Positions 62,015 through 64,000 of a DNA stretch of 64,000 nucleotides are shown piece by piece (the stretch's first letter is position 1; every line of letters begins with the position of its first letter). The stretch is from assembly GCA_021851785.1 (NCBI GenBank), contig JAJZBV010000002.1:62001-126000 (forward strand), read 5' to 3'. Source of the stretch: Pseudomonadota bacterium. Lineage in GTDB: Bacteria; Pseudomonadota; Alphaproteobacteria; Acetobacterales; Acetobacteraceae. The position numbers were made by a program, and so were the translations under genes. A model generated the notes under the pieces. That model was not told the DNA's origin and ran no database searches. It saw only the letters and a list, made by a program, of their open reading frames with translations.

Positions 62015-63175
62015 CTAGCGAATCGGAATGACCTTTGCGCCGGCCGCCGGTGCCGTATCCTCGCCCGCCATCGGCGATGGGGCGGTTTCGCGCGTCGCGC
62101 TCTCGGCGCGGAGCGTGTCGATCGGGATCAGCGCGCCGTCGCGCTCGATGTGCCAGAACGTCCAGCCATTGCAGGTCGAGGCGTTTTGCAGCGCCGCCCC
62201 CACGCGATGGATCGAGCCACGCACGGCGCCGGCCTGTAGCGTGCCATCCGCGGCGACCGTCGCGCTGACGGCGCGGCCGCGGCTGTGCAGCCGCGCGCCG
62301 GGCGGCACCACCCCCTGCTCGACCAGGCTGCCGAACGGGATCCGCCGCGCCTCGCGCCGCGACGGCGTGATGGTGATGCCCTCGGGCGGGGCCGGCCGCA
62401 CCGCCCGCACCCGCCCGAGCGCCGCTTCGGCATAGGCGGGATGGCGCTCGATGCCGATGAAATGGCGGCCGAGCCGCCGCGCCACCGCCGCCGTCGTCCC
62501 GGTGCCGAGAAAAGGGTCGAGCACGATCTCCCCCGTGACGGTGCTGGCCAGCAGCGCCCGGTGCAGCAGCGCTTCGGGCTTTTGCGTCGGGTGCAGCTTC
62601 ATGCCATGCGCGTTGCGCAGCCGCTCGGGACCGGTGCAGAGCGGGATGAACCAGTCGCTCCGCATCTGCAGATCGTCGTTCAGCGCTTTCATCGCCTGAT
62701 AATTGAAGCGGTAACGCGAATCCCGCCCCCGCGCCGCCCAGATCAGCGTCTCGTGCGCGTTGGTGAAGCGCCGGCCGCGAAAATTCGGCATCGGATTGGT
62801 TTTGTGCCAGATCACGTCGTTCAGGATCCAAAAGCCGAGATCCTGAAGAATGGCGCCGAGGCGGAAGATGTTGTGATAAGTCCCGATGACCCAAATCGTG
62901 CCGTCCTTGCGCAGAAGCCGGCGACATTCGCCGAGCCAGGCGCGGGTGAACGCATCATAGGCGGCGTTGTCCTCGAAATGATCCCAGGCATCATCGACCC
63001 CATCGACTAGGCTATCATTAGGCCGGCGGAGGGCGCCTTGCAACTGGAGATTGTAAGGCGGGTCGGCGAACACGCAATGCATCGAATGGCTCGGCAGCAT
63101 GCGCATCATCGCAACACTATCGCCCACCAAAACCTGATCCAGCGGCAATTCGATGACGCGATCCACGGTTCGCAT
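62015..63175 (-). CDS. ccrM: CcrM-type DNA adenine methyltransferase (GANTC)
   Basis: Beta-class N6-adenine methylase of 386 residues: catalytic DPPYN near residue 38, SAM-binding FLGTGTTA at about 220, TRD region between, and the C-terminal extension typical of CcrM (STCNGWTFWHIE...LIPIDTLR) at about 328-355. CcrM methylates GANTC and couples replication to transcription in alphaproteobacteria; it is a solitary methylase without a restriction partner, and none is seen here. The next gene upstream is rnhB, a frequent alphaproteobacterial neighbour. Confidence 0.95.
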   Translation of the reverse strand: MRTVDRVIELPLDQVLVGDSVAMMRMLPSHSMHCVFADPPYNLQLQGALRRPNDSLVDGVDDAWDHFEDNAAYDAFTRAWLGECRRLLRKDGTIWVIGTYHNIFRLGAILQDLGFWILNDVIWHKTNPMPNFRGRRFTNAHETLIWAARGRDSRYRFNYQAMKALNDDLQMRSDWFIPLCTGPERLRNAHGMKLHPTQKPEALLHRALLASTVTGEIVLDPFLGTGTTAAVARRLGRHFIGIERHPAYAEAALGRVRAVRPAPPEGITITPSRREARRIPFGSLVEQGVVPPGARLHSRGRAVSATVAADGTLQAGAVRGSIHRVGAALQNASTCNGWTFWHIERDGALIPIDTLRAESATRETAPSPMAGEDTAPAAGAKVIPIR

Positions 63176-63224
63176 TTAATCCCTCGATGGCTCGCGCCAT
63201 GGTGACGGGCGGCGCCGCGCCGCG

Positions 63225-63884
63225 TCAATGGCGGTGATTGTCGCTGGGAAGAGAGCCGGGCACGGCGACTCGGCGCACCGGGCCGAATCCGCGGCGATGA
63301 TGGCGGCAGGCGCCGATCAGGGCAAGGGCGGCGCGATGGCCGGCGGTCGGGTAGCCGGCATTGCGTTCGAAGCCATACCCCGGAAAACGCGCCGCGAGCC
63401 GCGCCATCAGCCGGTCGCGCAGCACCTTGGCGATGATCGAGGCGGCGGCGATCGAGAGCGAGCGGCCATCGCCGCCGACCACGCAGCGCAGCGGGCAGGG
63501 CAGATCCGGGGCGCGATTGCCATCGATCAGGGCAAAATCGGGTGCAACCGGCAGGCGGCGCACGGCACGGCGCATGGCGAGCAAGCTCGCGCCAAGAATA
63601 TTGAATCGTGCGATTTCTGCGACGCTCGCGGCGCCGACGCCGAATTCCACCGCCGGACTGGCGCGGAGCGCCGCCGCCGCCGCTTCCCGCCTTGCCGGTG
63701 AGAGGGTTTTCGAATCGGCGATCAGCGCCACGAGCGCCGCCGGCACACCACCCGGGAACACCACCGCCGCCGCCAGCACCGGCCCGGCGAGCGGGCCACG
63801 CCCGACCTCGTCCACCCCCGCGACCCGCCGCCCGCCGCCGTCGCCAAGCGCCGCGGCTTCGAGGGCGTAGTCAGGCCGTGGCAT
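63225..63884 (-). CDS. rnhB: Ribonuclease HII
   Basis: RNase HII, 219 residues, removes ribonucleotides and RNA primers from DNA. Catalytic motif [13 protein letters not shown] (Asp-Glu), Asp in LIDGN, and [14 protein letters not shown], plus the C-terminal Asn/Tyr segment GYPTAGH. It ends 50 bp from ccrM on the same strand. A hairpin repeat lies within 20 bp of its start, so the repeat may affect its translation or transcription. Confidence 0.95.
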   Translation of the reverse strand: MPRPDYALEAAALGDGGGRRVAGVDEVGRGPLAGPVLAAAVVFPGGVPAALVALIADSKTLSPARREAAAAALRASPAVEFGVGAASVAEIARFNILGASLLAMRRAVRRLPVAPDFALIDGNRAPDLPCPLRCVVGGDGRSLSIAAASIIAKVLRDRLMARLAARFPGYGFERNAGYPTAGHRAALALIGACRHHRRGFGPVRRVAVPGSLPSDNHRH

Positions 63885-63900
63885 AAGGGAAGATAAAGTA

Positions 63901-64000
63901 TTCTTTTTTAAAAAAAAGAACTTTTCTCCCCCTTGGGCAGTGCCTGCGGCACTGCCACGCCGAGGAACCAGGATAAAAGTCTTTTTGCTTCTTTTTCTTC
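63901..64000. repeat. Hairpin repeat family, copy 3 (runs off window end)
   Basis: Aligns with 27305-27423: the T-run/A-run stem, then GGCAGTGCC-TGC-GGCACTGCC as a perfect 9-bp stem, then the conserved block aaaagtctttttgcttctttt up to the window edge. The third stem is cut off by the window end. Confidence 0.8.

Overview
The window reads as a chromosomal segment of a GC-rich alphaproteobacterium, most probably a member of the Acetobacteraceae. Support for this comes from the CcrM-type adenine methylase next to rnhB, the ileS-lspA-DUF3035 order, the EipB (DUF1849) protein, the alphaproteobacterial ATP-cone-less NrdA, and a cluster tied to PQQ-dependent alcohol oxidation. The family assignment is inference; no rRNA or tRNA gene was found to anchor it.

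Layout. 0-9 kb: nrdA, a pair of near-duplicate PEP-CTERM proteins built from GloVer-type repeats, an Na/Pi cotransporter, a TauE/DUF1634 pair and a dienelactone hydrolase fused to an NTF2-like domain. 9-14.4 kb: a low-GC gene with a uracil-DNA-glycosylase-like pattern, EthD, EipB, aspS and rnd. 14.4-21.6 kb: hook and filament-junction genes, with fliK-flgD on the minus strand and flgE-flgK-flgL on the plus strand, separated by 376 bp holding two back-to-back sigma-54-like promoters. 21.6-34.2 kb: two OmpA-family paralogues enclose ribF, ileS, lspA, a DUF3035 lipoprotein, a giant three-domain glycosyltransferase and a VOC protein.

35.4-48.2 kb is the most interesting stretch. A minus-strand operon (periplasmic binding protein, YVTN beta-propeller, ABC ATPase, ABC permease, periplasmic protein of unknown function) matches the PedA1A2BC/Lut type of transporter known from lanthanide- and PQQ-dependent alcohol oxidation. 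It is followed by a divergent DUF2380/DUF3280-like protein, a second (TauABC-like) ABC importer, a class I cytochrome c, a TonB-dependent receptor and a NarL-type two-component system. No PQQ dehydrogenase lies in the window, so the locus looks like the uptake, sensing and electron-acceptor part of a system whose enzymes are elsewhere.

48.2-55.4 kb: an FkbM methyltransferase, an acyl-CoA dehydrogenase/SDR/APH-kinase operon resembling the LvaC-D-A set for 4-hydroxyacyl-CoA catabolism, and a three-gene envelope operon (OmpA-like, MotA/TolQ/ExbB-like, MotB-like). 55.4-58.6 kb: a decayed AAA ATPase fragment, then a sharply AT-rich island with two exported or membrane proteins of unknown function plus a tiny membrane ORF. 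58.7-64 kb: CMD/HIBADH/MBL operon, a stand-alone EAL phosphodiesterase, ccrM and rnhB.

A modular hairpin repeat family occurs three times (9.08, 27.3 and 63.9 kb). The 27.3 kb copy sits inside the predicted signal-peptide region of the DUF3035 lipoprotein gene without breaking its frame.
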